From Streptomyces sp. NRRL S-455 (GTDB lineage Bacteria > Actinomycetota > Actinomycetes > Streptomycetales > Streptomycetaceae): 64,000 nt of DNA. This document shows, one piece after another, positions 18,854 through 28,462 of this stretch (the first letter of the stretch is position 1; each line of letters opens with the position of its first letter). Under the pieces are notes generated by a model that was not told where the DNA came from, did no database searches, and saw nothing but the letters and a program-made list of their open reading frames with translations. The DNA lies in NCBI RefSeq assembly GCF_000717875.1, contig NZ_JOCT01000034.1, positions 1 through 64,000 on the forward strand, written 5' to 3'. Made by a program: the position numbers and the translations under genes.

Positions 18854-18990
18854 GGGCCGGGGCGCGCGGGAACGCCCCTGCCGGTGGCGGGCCGGGGCGC
18901 GCGGGAACGCCCCTGCCGGTGGCGGGCCGGGGCGCGGGAACGCCCCGGCCCATGCCGGGCCAAGGCGTGGAAACGCCCCTACCGGTGGCT
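18854..18990. repeat. Tandem 35-bp repeat, nearly four copies
   Basis: Copies start at 18854, 18889, 18924 and 18957. The first two are identical; later ones diverge. The unit begins GGGCCGGGGCGCGCGGGAAC. The repeat lies just upstream of thiE in the 18830-19333 gap, which shows no convincing gene. Confidence 0.85.
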
Positions 18991-19333
18991 GCCCGGCGTC
19001 GAAGAGCCGGCACGGCCTGGATCACAGCTGCCGATTCGGGTTGTGCCGCCGGAGCGGCGCCACCTGCCGTGACGGCCGGGGCGTCTCATCCGGGCGCGGC
19101 CGGAGCGCGGCAGCACCAGCGCGCGAAGCGCCGAACGCGCCGTGGGCACATTACGCGCCCGGCCCGGATGCACTCAGGCCGGACCCCGAAGGGAGAGGCG
19201 AACCGGCACGGACCGGCCCGAGGCCGTGACCCCACGGGCCCCGGCCCACTCACGGGCGGTTGTGCGCGCCCGGCCCCGCTCGTACGGCATGTGCTCGTAC
19301 CGCAAGGCCGGACGGTTGTTCGGTCGAGGTCGG

Positions 19334-19699
19334 TCAGACCGCGAGCGCCTGGGCGCGGCGCTTCACCTCCGTGCCGCGATTCTCACTCAGCGCCTGCGCC
19401 GGTGTGCCGGGCAGGCTGGGGTCGGGGGTGAAGAGCCACTCCAGCATCTCTTCGACCGTGAAGCCGTCGTCCCGCAGGAGCGTCAGGGTCCCGGACAGGC
19501 CCTTGACGACCTTGTCCCCGTCGATGAAGGCCGCGGGGACATGCAGCGCGCGGTTCTCACCGCGGCGTACGGCGATGAGCTGGCCCTCCTTGACCAGCTG
19601 CCGCACCCGTGTCACCTCGACGCCGAGCTGTTCGGCGATGTCGGGGAGGGTGAGCCAGGCAGGGACGAGAGCATCGATCTTTGCGTCAATCTCGGTCAC
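19334..19699 (-). CDS. Rv2175c-type DNA-binding protein
   Basis: 121 residues. A winged helix-turn-helix at the N-terminus (about 15-60: WLTLPDIAEQLGVEVTRVRQL) is followed by an alpha/beta region with the conserved ENRALHVPAAF segment and a helical C-terminus. This matches the mycobacterial Rv2175c family, whose founding member is phosphorylated by the Ser/Thr kinase PknL. A PASTA-type kinase is encoded nearby at 23944-25887. I place the start at GTG 19699 (VTEIDAKID); the frame extends to 19762 without a clear ribosome site. Confidence 0.8.
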   Translation of the reverse strand: MTEIDAKIDALVPAWLTLPDIAEQLGVEVTRVRQLVKEGQLIAVRRGENRALHVPAAFIDGDKVVKGLSGTLTLLRDDGFTVEEMLEWLFTPDPSLPGTPAQALSENRGTEVKRRAQALAV

Positions 19700-19801
19700 G
19701 GAAACAAGCCTGCCATCCCCCACTGACAGTCGGAAGCCGGGCGGGTCCACCCGGGCGGACACACCCGGACGGACGCACCCGCCCGAGCGCCTCGGGCCCG
19801 C

Positions 19802-21043
19802 CTACGCCGTCGCCGCCTTGAGCGGCCTCGCCGGGTCCGCCAGCAGCGTCGGGTTCATCGGTGTGCCCGACTCGATCAGGCGCCGCCCCTGCGCCAGGTC
19901 CCGGGGGCGACCCACCGCCAGCAGCGCGACCAGCCGGTCGCCGCGGAGCCAGCAGACCGTCCAGGCCGGTCCGGCCGGGTCGCCACGCCACAGGGTCGTG
20001 TCGGCGGCCGCGTGGTGCCCCGCGTACTGCACGAACCGCCCGAACTGCTCGGACCAGAAGTAGGGCACCGGGTCGTACACCGCCGGCGTCTCCCCCGAGG
20101 CCCGTCCGATGATGTTCACGGCGACGGTGCGCGGGCCCTGGAGAGCGTTGTCCCAGTGGTGGACCAGGAGCCGCTCGCCGTACCGCCCGGAGGGGAAGGA
20201 GGCACAGTCTCCGACCGCGTACACGTCCGGCACCGACGTCCGCAGGTGCTCGTCGGCCACGATCTCGCCCTGAACGCCCAGCTCGATCCCGGAGCCGGAC
20301 AGCCAATCGGTGGCCGGACGGGCGCCGATACCGACGACGACCGCGCCCGCGGGCAGCCGCGCACCGTCGTCGAGGAGCACCGCGCCGGGCTCGACGCGCT
20401 CCACGCGCGTGCGCGTCCGCAGCACGGCTCCCGCGTCGGCGTACCAGCCGGCCATCGGCGCGGCGACCTCGGCGGGCAGCGCCCCCGCGAGCGGCCGCTC
20501 GGCGGCCTCCACGACCGTCACCGCGCAGCCCGCCTCACGCGCGGCGGTGGTGAACTCCGCGCCGATCCAGCCCGCCCCCACGACCACGACGTCGTGCTGC
20601 CGCGCCAGCACCGGCCGCAGCCGCTCGGCGTCGTCCAGGGTGCGCAGCAGATGCACGCCGGGCACGCCCTCGGACCCGGGCAGCCGGATCGGCTCGGCGC
20701 CGGTCGCGACGACCAGGACGTCGTAGGGCACGGGCCCCTCCCCGGTGTCCAGCTCGTGGCCGCCCGGGCGCAGGCCGGTCACCTCGCAGCCCAGCCGCAG
20801 CTCGATCCCGAGGGCCTCGAAGTCGACGTCGAAGGCGGAGTGCTCGGACTTGCCGAGCAGGACGGCCTTGGACAACGGGGGCCGGTCGTACGGCTGGTGG
20901 GGCTCGGCTCCGATCAGGACCACGTCGCCGGTGAAGCCCCGCTCCCGCAGGGCGACCGCGGTCTGCACACCGGCCATGCCCGCGCCCGCCACGACCACCC
21001 GCCGCGGCGCGGACGGCCCTGCTTCCTGCCTCTGCTCGCTCAC
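19802..21043 (-). CDS. FAD/NAD(P)-dependent ferredoxin-reductase-like oxidoreductase
   Basis: 413 residues with the two-Rossmann layout of ferredoxin reductases and nitrite-reductase-like flavoproteins. FAD site: VVVAGAGMAGVQTAVALRERG (about 16-36); PYDRPPLSK (about 51-59); ATGAEP (about 112-117). NAD site: VVVVGAGWIGAEFTTAAREAG (about 150-170). The FAD-closing motif VYAVGDCASFPSG is near 274-286. The C-terminal part has the reductase-type dimer domain. GTG 21043 has TATGGT ending 6 bp upstream and a palindrome just behind it, so it is probably leaderless and repressible. Redox partner is unknown; no ferredoxin or P450 gene is adjacent. Confidence 0.87.
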   Translation of the reverse strand: MSEQRQEAGPSAPRRVVVAGAGMAGVQTAVALRERGFTGDVVLIGAEPHQPYDRPPLSKAVLLGKSEHSAFDVDFEALGIELRLGCEVTGLRPGGHELDTGEGPVPYDVLVVATGAEPIRLPGSEGVPGVHLLRTLDDAERLRPVLARQHDVVVVGAGWIGAEFTTAAREAGCAVTVVEAAERPLAGALPAEVAAPMAGWYADAGAVLRTRTRVERVEPGAVLLDDGARLPAGAVVVGIGARPATDWLSGSGIELGVQGEIVADEHLRTSVPDVYAVGDCASFPSGRYGERLLVHHWDNALQGPRTVAVNIIGRASGETPAVYDPVPYFWSEQFGRFVQYAGHHAAADTTLWRGDPAGPAWTVCWLRGDRLVALLAVGRPRDLAQGRRLIESGTPMNPTLLADPARPLKAATA

Positions 21044-21049
21044 CTGATC

Positions 21050-21076
21050 ACCATAGACAACTGACAGTCTGTCAGT
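21050..21076 (-). promoter_or_regulatory. Promoter -10 box with overlapping palindromic operator
   Basis: On the minus strand TATGGT (21050-21055) ends 6 bp before the GTG at 21043. Immediately upstream is ACTGACAG-T-CTGTCAGT (21060-21076), a perfect 8-bp inverted repeat in the spacer between -10 and -35. The arrangement suggests repression by a dimeric regulator. Confidence 0.55.
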
Positions 21077-21426
21077 CAGTGCTCATGTGCAGTGACCTGC
21101 TCCACAACACTCGTCCCGCTGCCCGGCTGGGACTCCCACTCCCAGGTCTCCTCCAGCCGCACCCGCCCGTCGGGCAGGTCCACGACCGTCGAGACACAGT
21201 GCCCCGAGGACGTGGTCCCGTCCTCCTTGAGCTGTACGTACCGGAAGTCCAGCGTGTCGCCCTCGCGGGTACCCACGAGATGTCCGCGCACCACGTCGCC
21301 GCCCGCGTACTCGGCCCAGATCTCGCCGTCCTTCTCGTGGTACGTGAACCGGGTGCGGGTCCCCACCTGACCAGGTGCCTGGTCGGCTACCGGGGCGAGG
21401 ACGAGACCGTCGAGGGACCGGGCCAT
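21076..21426 (-). CDS. Small conserved beta-rich protein
   Basis: 116 residues, unassigned. The sequence alternates beta strands and charged turns: RTRFTYHEKDGEIWAEYAGGDVVRGHLVGT (from about 23 on), then DFRYVQLKEDG, GHCVSTVVDLPDGRVRLEETWEW and a Gly/Ser turn near the end. The pattern suggests a small lipocalin- or calycin-like barrel, but I do not recognise a named family. ATG 21426 has GGGAG about 9 bp upstream. It is transcribed away from thiO and towards the oxidoreductase, whose promoter operator overlaps its stop codon. Confidence 0.7.
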   Translation of the reverse strand: MARSLDGLVLAPVADQAPGQVGTRTRFTYHEKDGEIWAEYAGGDVVRGHLVGTREGDTLDFRYVQLKEDGTTSSGHCVSTVVDLPDGRVRLEETWEWESQPGSGTSVVEQVTAHEH

Positions 21427-21463
21427 CGCTGAGGCTCCCTTACTGCTGCAGTGGGCATCGGGC

Positions 21464-21469
21464 TAGGGT
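21464..21469 (+). promoter_or_regulatory. Candidate -10 box of the thiOSG operon
   Basis: TAGGGT about 17 bp before the start of the TPP riboswitch, placing a transcript start just ahead of the aptamer. Confidence 0.45.
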
Positions 21470-21485
21470 TGGTGGCCAACGTAAG

Positions 21486-21580
21486 GCACTCGCGGGAGCC
21501 CGGACGCACCGGGCTGAGAGGGAGGCTGGCGGCCTCCGACCGTACGAACCTGATCCGGGTCATGCCGGCGAAGGGAGGGG
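21486..21580 (+). ncRNA. TPP riboswitch (THI element)
   Basis: The element has the conserved CTGAGAG (21524-21530) after a GC-rich P3-like arm, and the second core ACCTGATCCGGGTCATGCCG (21548-21567) followed by GCGAAGGGAG. This is the thiamin pyrophosphate aptamer. It ends about 11 bp before the thiO ATG, so it probably controls translation start by masking the ribosome site GGGAGG. Confidence 0.93.
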
Positions 21581-21590
21581 CTGGACGCCC

Positions 21591-23751
<2,161 letters not shown>

Positions 23752-23784
23752 CTGTGCGATGGCGCTGAGGTCGGGTGGGTTCTG

Positions 23785-23851
23785 CAGCCCGGCGTTGCGG
23801 GGTGCCGCTGCGCCCACCCGTGCCGCCCCAGCGGCACGACTGCCCGCAGCT
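23785..23851. repeat. Interspersed intergenic repeat, copy A
   Basis: Positions 23812-23851 are identical over 40 bp to 46161-46200. Both contain GTGCCGC-CCCA-GCGGCAC, a 7-bp hairpin. A second matching block (CCCGGCG, then TGCGGGGTGC) precedes it in both copies. It lies after thiG and may help end transcription. Confidence 0.85.
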
Positions 23852-23930
23852 AGGCCGCAGGCTGAGTCACAGGTCCGCTGCAGTCCTGCTCCGGAAGCGG
23901 GCAGGGCGAGTGGCTGTCGGTGGTGGCTCG

Positions 23931-23936
23931 TAGACT
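23931..23936 (+). promoter_or_regulatory. -10 box of a leaderless kinase transcript
   Basis: TAGACT ends 7 bp before the GTG start at 23944, the spacing expected if transcription begins at the start codon. No ribosome binding site is visible. Confidence 0.55.
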
Positions 23937-23943
23937 CGCCTGC

Positions 23944-25887
23944 GTGGACACGACCCTTCAGGACCCCTTGGTCGGGCAGGTGCTCGACGGCCGGTATCGC
24001 ATCGACGCGCGGATCGCGGTCGGTGGGATGGCCACGGTCTACCGGGCCGTGGACACCCGGCTCGACCGGGTCCTCGCACTCAAGGTGATGCACCCCTCGC
24101 TCGCGGTGGACGGCTCGTTCGTCGAGCGGTTCATCCGTGAGGCGAAGTCGGTGGCCCGGCTGGCGCACCCGAACGTGGTGCAGGTCTTCGACCAGGGCAC
24201 CGACGGCTCGTACGTCTACCTCGCCATGGAGTACGTCGCGGGCTGCACCCTGCGGGACGTGCTGCGCGAGCGGGGAGCCCTGCAGCCGCGTGCCGCCCTG
24301 GACATCCTGGAGCCGGTGCTGGCCGCGCTGGGCGCCGCGCACCGCGCCGGGTTCGTGCACCGGGACATGAAGCCCGAGAACGTGCTGATAGGGGACGACG
24401 GCCGGGTCAAGGTCGCCGACTTCGGGCTCGTCCGGGCCGTGGACACCGTGACGAACACCACCGGCACCGTCCTCGGCACGGTCTCGTATCTCGCGCCCGA
24501 GCAGATAGAGAACGGCACCGCGGACCCCCGGGTCGACGTGTACGCGTGCGGCGTGATGCTGTACGAGATGCTGACCGGCGACAAGCCGCACGACGGGGAC
24601 TCCCCCGCCGTGATCCTCTACAAGCACCTGCACGAGGACGTCCCGCCGCCCTCGGCCGCCGTACCCGGTCTGGCGTACGAGCTGGACGAGATGGTGGCCT
24701 CCGCGACCGCCCGCACCCCGGACATCCGCCCGCATGACGCGGTGGCGCTGCTCGCCCAGGTCCGTGACGGGCGCGCCCGGCTGACCGCGGAGCAGCTGGA
24801 CGTCCTGCCGCCGCAGGCGCTCAGGGCGGACCACGACAACGCCGACGACCGGACGAGCGTGATCCCGCGCGGCCTGGCCGCGCCCCGCCCGCTGCCCGTC
24901 AACGAGGACGAGGAGGGTTCCGGGGCCGCGATCGACCGCACCAGCCGGTTCGAGTCCCCGCCGCCCCCACCGCCCTCGCCGTCCCGGCGCCGCCCGGGGT
25001 CCCGGCGCGGCCCGACGGCGATCGTCGTCGCCGTGCTGCTCGTGCTGGGGCTCGGTGCCGGTGTCTGGTACGTCAACTCGGGCCAGTTCACCGAGGTGCC
25101 CCCACTGCTCGCCAAGACCCAGGACCAGGCCGAGGACCGGCTGGCGGACGCGGGCCTCGACCTCGGGAAGGTCGAGCACGCCTACAGCGACACCGTGGAG
25201 CGCGGCCAGGTCATCAGCAGCGACCCGAAGGCCGGGACGCGCATCCGCGGCAACGACTCGGTGAGCATCACCATCTCCGACGGCCCCCGGAACGTGCGCG
25301 TGCCCGCCCTGGAGGGCCGGCGGCTGGACAAGGCGCGGGATTCGCTGAAGGAGGACGGCCTGGAACCGGGCATGGTCACCCGGGAGTTCAGCGAGGACGT
25401 GCCGAAGGGGGCGGTGATCTCCGCGCGTCCGGCCGACGGTACGAAGGTGCGGGCGGGCACGGCCGTCGCGCTCGTCGTCAGCAAGGGCAGCCCGATCGAC
25501 ATCCCCGACGTCACCGGTGACGACCTCGCCGACGCCCGGTCGGAGCTGCTGGACGCCGGTCTCAAGGTGAAGGTCGCCGCCGAGCGGGTCAACTCCTCGG
25601 AGTACGACAGGGGCCAGGTCGCCGAGCAGAGCCCTGCCCCCGGCGGCACGGCGGCCGAGGGCGACACGGTGACGCTGACGGTGTCCAAGGGCCCCGAGAT
25701 GGTCGAGGTCCCGGACGTGGTCGGCGACAGCGTCGACGACGCCAGGCGGAAGCTGGAGGGCGCCGGGTTCCAGGTCGACGAGGACCGCGGCCTGCTCGGC
25801 CTGTTCGGTGACGAGGTCAAGGGCCAGTCCGTCGAGGGCGGCGAGACCGCGCCCAAGGGCTCGGCCATCACCATCAGGATCAGGTGA
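23944..25887 (+). CDS. PASTA-domain Ser/Thr protein kinase (PknL/PknB type)
   Basis: 647 residues. Kinase domain about 18-280: glycine loop VGGMATVYRA (27-36), ATP Lys K47 (ALKVMH), catalytic HRDMKPEN (about 138-145), ADFGLVRA (about 158-165) and the LGTVSYLAPEQ activation end. A Pro/Ser/Arg-rich juxtamembrane segment leads to a single helix (about 358-378). Four extracellular PASTA repeats follow, each with a xxPxVxGxxxxxAxxxLxxxG pattern, the last ending IRIR. PASTA domains bind muropeptides or lipid II, so it likely couples wall state to phosphorylation. A likely substrate, the Rv2175c-type protein, is encoded 4 kb away. Confidence 0.93.
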   Translation: MDTTLQDPLVGQVLDGRYRIDARIAVGGMATVYRAVDTRLDRVLALKVMHPSLAVDGSFVERFIREAKSVARLAHPNVVQVFDQGTDGSYVYLAMEYVAGCTLRDVLRERGALQPRAALDILEPVLAALGAAHRAGFVHRDMKPENVLIGDDGRVKVADFGLVRAVDTVTNTTGTVLGTVSYLAPEQIENGTADPRVDVYACGVMLYEMLTGDKPHDGDSPAVILYKHLHEDVPPPSAAVPGLAYELDEMVASATARTPDIRPHDAVALLAQVRDGRARLTAEQLDVLPPQALRADHDNADDRTSVIPRGLAAPRPLPVNEDEEGSGAAIDRTSRFESPPPPPPSPSRRRPGSRRGPTAIVVAVLLVLGLGAGVWYVNSGQFTEVPPLLAKTQDQAEDRLADAGLDLGKVEHAYSDTVERGQVISSDPKAGTRIRGNDSVSITISDGPRNVRVPALEGRRLDKARDSLKEDGLEPGMVTREFSEDVPKGAVISARPADGTKVRAGTAVALVVSKGSPIDIPDVTGDDLADARSELLDAGLKVKVAAERVNSSEYDRGQVAEQSPAPGGTAAEGDTVTLTVSKGPEMVEVPDVVGDSVDDARRKLEGAGFQVDEDRGLLGLFGDEVKGQSVEGGETAPKGSAITIRIR

Positions 25888-25945
25888 CGGGCGCGGGCGG
25901 AGGCCCGTGGCCGGGGCAGGGCCGGACGCATGACACCCTGAACGG

Positions 25946-26824
25946 GTGAACAACCAGCTGTCCGGCCCCTCCCGCAACCCCGTGGGCGGCCACGTCCCCG
26001 TGGCCGGCGGGCTCCACTCCGTCGGCCTGTCGTACGCCCGTGACCTGAAGGCGGAGACCGTCCAGGTCTTCGTCGCCAACCCGCGCGGCTGGGCCACCCC
26101 GGCCGGGAATCCGAAGCAGGACGAGGCGTTCCGTGCGGCGTGCGCGACCGAGTCGGTCCCGGCGTACGTGCACGCCCCCTACCTGATCAACTTCGGTTCG
26201 CACACCGAGGCGACCGTGGAGCGGTCGGTGGAATCGCTGCGGCACTCGCTGCGGCGGGGGCGGGAGATCGGGGCGCTGGGCGTGGTCGTCCACACGGGCA
26301 GCGCGACCGGCGGCCGGGAGCGGTCGGTGGCGCTGAAGCAGGTGCGCGAGCACCTGCTGCCGCTGCTCGACGAGCTGACCCATGACGACGACCCGTATCT
26401 GCTGCTGGAGTCGACCGCCGGCCAGGGCGCCTCACTGTGCTCACGGACGTGGGACTTCGGCCCGTACTTCGAGGCCCTGGACGCCCACCCGATGCTGGGC
26501 GTGTGCCTGGACACCTGCCACATCTTCGCCGCCGGGCACGACCTGACCGGCCCCGGCGGCATGCACCGGACGCTGGACCTGCTGGTGGACACCGTCGGCG
26601 AGGGCCGGCTGAAGCTGATCCACGCCAACGACTCCAAGGACGTGGTGGGCGCCCACAAGGACCGGCACGAGAACATCGGCGCGGGCCACATCGGCGAGGA
26701 TCCGTTCCGGGAGCTGATGACGCACCCCGCCACCGAGGGCGTGCCCCTGATCATCGAGACGCCGGGCGGCAAGGAGGGGCACGCGGCGGACGTGGAGCGG
26801 CTGAAGAAGCTGCGGGACGGCTGA
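25946..26824 (+). CDS. nfo: Deoxyribonuclease IV (AP endonuclease Nfo)
   Basis: 292 residues; TIM-barrel zinc endonuclease that cleaves at abasic sites. Metal and DNA-contact blocks are all present: PRGWATP (about 49-55), YVHAPYLINF (about 74-83), VVHTGSATGG (about 113-122), LLLESTAGQG (about 152-161), CLDTCHIFAAGHD (about 189-201), LIHANDSK (about 226-233), RHENIGAGHIG (about 242-252) and IIETPGG (about 272-278). It starts with GTG 25946 and ends at a strong hairpin convergent with the accessory operon. Confidence 0.94.
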   Translation: MNNQLSGPSRNPVGGHVPVAGGLHSVGLSYARDLKAETVQVFVANPRGWATPAGNPKQDEAFRAACATESVPAYVHAPYLINFGSHTEATVERSVESLRHSLRRGREIGALGVVVHTGSATGGRERSVALKQVREHLLPLLDELTHDDDPYLLLESTAGQGASLCSRTWDFGPYFEALDAHPMLGVCLDTCHIFAAGHDLTGPGGMHRTLDLLVDTVGEGRLKLIHANDSKDVVGAHKDRHENIGAGHIGEDPFRELMTHPATEGVPLIIETPGGKEGHAADVERLKKLRDG

Positions 26825-26829
26825 CGCGG

Positions 26830-26851
26830 CGGCGGGCCGGGCGGCCCGCCG
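26830..26851. terminator. Bidirectional terminator between nfo and the accessory operon
   Basis: CGGCGGGCC (26830-26838) pairs with GGCCCGCCG (26843-26851) around a 4-nt loop, followed by GCCTTTCC. It closes both the nfo unit and the four-gene cyclase operon. Confidence 0.75.
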
Positions 26852-26861
26852 GCCTTTCCGG

Positions 26862-27365
26862 TCAGCGCACAGCGACCGAGACCGCCGCCAGGAGCAGCCC
26901 GGCGCCGAGCAGGGCCATCGAGCAGCGCAGCCAGCGGTACTTCGCCGCCAAGATCGCGCTGACGTCCTGGAACTGCACCAGCAGCCAGCCCACCCGGTCC
27001 TGTCCGGCCCGCGCGACCGCGTCACGCAGCACCTCGGGGTCCCTGGCGCCCAGCGCGTCGGCGTAGAACGTCAGGCCCGGGGTCGTCCGGACGGTACCGC
27101 TGCGCGGTGCGATCACCGCGAGCAGCAACAGCGTCCCGGCCGCCCACAGCACCCCGCCGGCTATCAGGAACACCAGGGCGGTCGTGCCGGCGGGGAGCGT
27201 CCCGCCCCGGCTGAGGACCAGCGCCGGTGCCGCCACGGCGCCCGAGAGCAGGATCGACGCCTTCACGTCCGCCCTGCCCAAGTCCTCACGTACGGTCACC
27301 AGCAGCCGTTCGGCGACGTACTGGTCGGCCGTGTCGAGCTGCGGCACGGGCTGGGCCGCGGTCAC
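26862..27365 (-). CDS. Three-TM Pycsar-effector-like protein (PycTM type)
   Basis: 167 residues. The N-terminal helix LDTADQYVAERLLVTVREDL carries the family pattern ending RADVKAS (31-37) directly before TM1 (about 34-52). TM2 is about 62-84 and TM3 about 145-166, with a cytoplasmic segment containing LTFYADALGARDP and, just before TM3, ILAAKYRWLRCSM. This arrangement is that of Pycsar membrane effectors, which in known systems are triggered by a cyclic pyrimidine nucleotide to damage the inner membrane. GTG 27365 overlaps the stop of the SPFH gene, so it is the last of four coupled genes with a cyclase-like gene first. Effector function is inferred from family and context. Confidence 0.78.
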   Translation of the reverse strand: MTAAQPVPQLDTADQYVAERLLVTVREDLGRADVKASILLSGAVAAPALVLSRGGTLPAGTTALVFLIAGGVLWAAGTLLLLAVIAPRSGTVRTTPGLTFYADALGARDPEVLRDAVARAGQDRVGWLLVQFQDVSAILAAKYRWLRCSMALLGAGLLLAAVSVAVR

Positions 27366-28462
27366 GCGCGCTCTCCGGCACCGGTGTCGTCCTGGAGGGA
27401 TTCCGTGTCGGCGGGAGGGTCCGCCGGAGCGGCGGGCGGCGGGATCGGCGGGGCGTCGGAGACGGCCGCCGGGGGCAGCGGCGGGTGCGGCGGCACAGGC
27501 GGGGCCGGCAGCGCGGTCGGCGCCGGCGGCACCCCGTTCTGGAACACGGTCGAGGAGGCCGTGCGGCTGAAGTCGATGAGCGCCCGTACCTGGTCGTCGA
27601 TCTGGTGGCGCTGGACCACGCCCTGGTTGATCAGGTTGGTCAGGTAGTCGAGCGCGCCCTGGCGCTGGTCGCGGGCCTGCCGCTGAAGCTCGGCCAGGAT
27701 GTCCTGGGCGCGGCTGGGGTCCTGCGCGAGCAGGTGCGCGTACTGGGTCGCCTCGCCCGCGCTGATGAGCTTCTGCGCGTCCTCCATGTTCGCCATGACC
27801 CGCGCCTTCTGGGCGGTGTCCATGGCCTGCTGGACCTCGCTGCTCTTCTCCACCGCCACCATCTGGGCGTGGTGGTCGGCGGCGGCCTGGCCGAGGTCGA
27901 TCCGGATGAACACCTGGGTGGCCAGGCCGAGTTCGGCGCCGAAGTCGCTCCACCGGCCGCTGGCCAGCTCGTCCTGGATGGCCTCGTCGACCTGCTGCGC
28001 CGAGTCCAGGCCGTAGCGCCGGCTGATCCCGCGCAGCCGGCTCTCCAGCGGCGGGCGCAGCATGCGCTCCACGTCCACCACCCGCTTCTCGGCCGCCAGG
28101 TGGAAGTCCCGCACCTCCCAGTTGACGTCGGCGCCCGCCTTGAACCGCGACCGGTCGCCGGAGGTGGGCAGTTCCAGCTGGAAGGACACCTGGTGCTGGC
28201 CGCGGGCGACCCAGCACACGGAGGTGGGCTTGCCCATCAGCGGCTTGTTGTGGTGCTCGGCGCCGCGAACCGTGACCACACTGTGCCCGCCGTTGCGGTA
28301 GTAGAGCACCGACGCCACCTGGCTGTGCTGGTGCCGGTAGCCGCCCTGCGGGGTGAACTCCCTGACGAAGGGCCCTCTCAGATCGTGCGGCAGGGCGAAC
28401 TCCGCCTGCCAGTTCTGCGGTTGCTGGGGCTGCCACTGCTGGCCCCACCCGTTGTGCGTCAT
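27362..28462 (-). CDS. SPFH/band-7-like protein with coiled coil and Pro-rich tail
   Basis: 366 residues. A Gln/Trp/Pro-rich start (MTHNGWGQQWQPQQ) is followed by a beta-rich domain (about 30-110), then VNWEVRDFHLAAEKRVVDVERMLRPPLESRLRGI (about 114-147) and ELGLATQVFIRIDLGQ (about 177-192), the SPFH/prohibitin pattern. A long helical, coiled-coil-prone region follows (about 193-290), then a tail of Pro, Ala and Val (about 305-345). There is no transmembrane helix, unlike most SPFH proteins. ATG 28462 overlaps the NTPase stop and its own stop overlaps the TM effector start. It may form an oligomeric scaffold gating the membrane effector; this is inference. Confidence 0.65.
   Translation of the reverse strand: MTHNGWGQQWQPQQPQNWQAEFALPHDLRGPFVREFTPQGGYRHQHSQVASVLYYRNGGHSVVTVRGAEHHNKPLMGKPTSVCWVARGQHQVSFQLELPTSGDRSRFKAGADVNWEVRDFHLAAEKRVVDVERMLRPPLESRLRGISRRYGLDSAQQVDEAIQDELASGRWSDFGAELGLATQVFIRIDLGQAAADHHAQMVAVEKSSEVQQAMDTAQKARVMANMEDAQKLISAGEATQYAHLLAQDPSRAQDILAELQRQARDQRQGALDYLTNLINQGVVQRHQIDDQVRALIDFSRTASSTVFQNGVPPAPTALPAPPVPPHPPLPPAAVSDAPPIPPPAAPADPPADTESLQDDTGAGERA

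Noticed and set aside
18854..18990. CRISPR array
   Set aside because: The 35-bp units abut with no unique spacers and no cas genes are present.
18830..19333. TPP riboswitch ahead of thiE
   Set aside because: No CTGAGA or ACCTGAT cores; only tandem repeats and GC-rich sequence.
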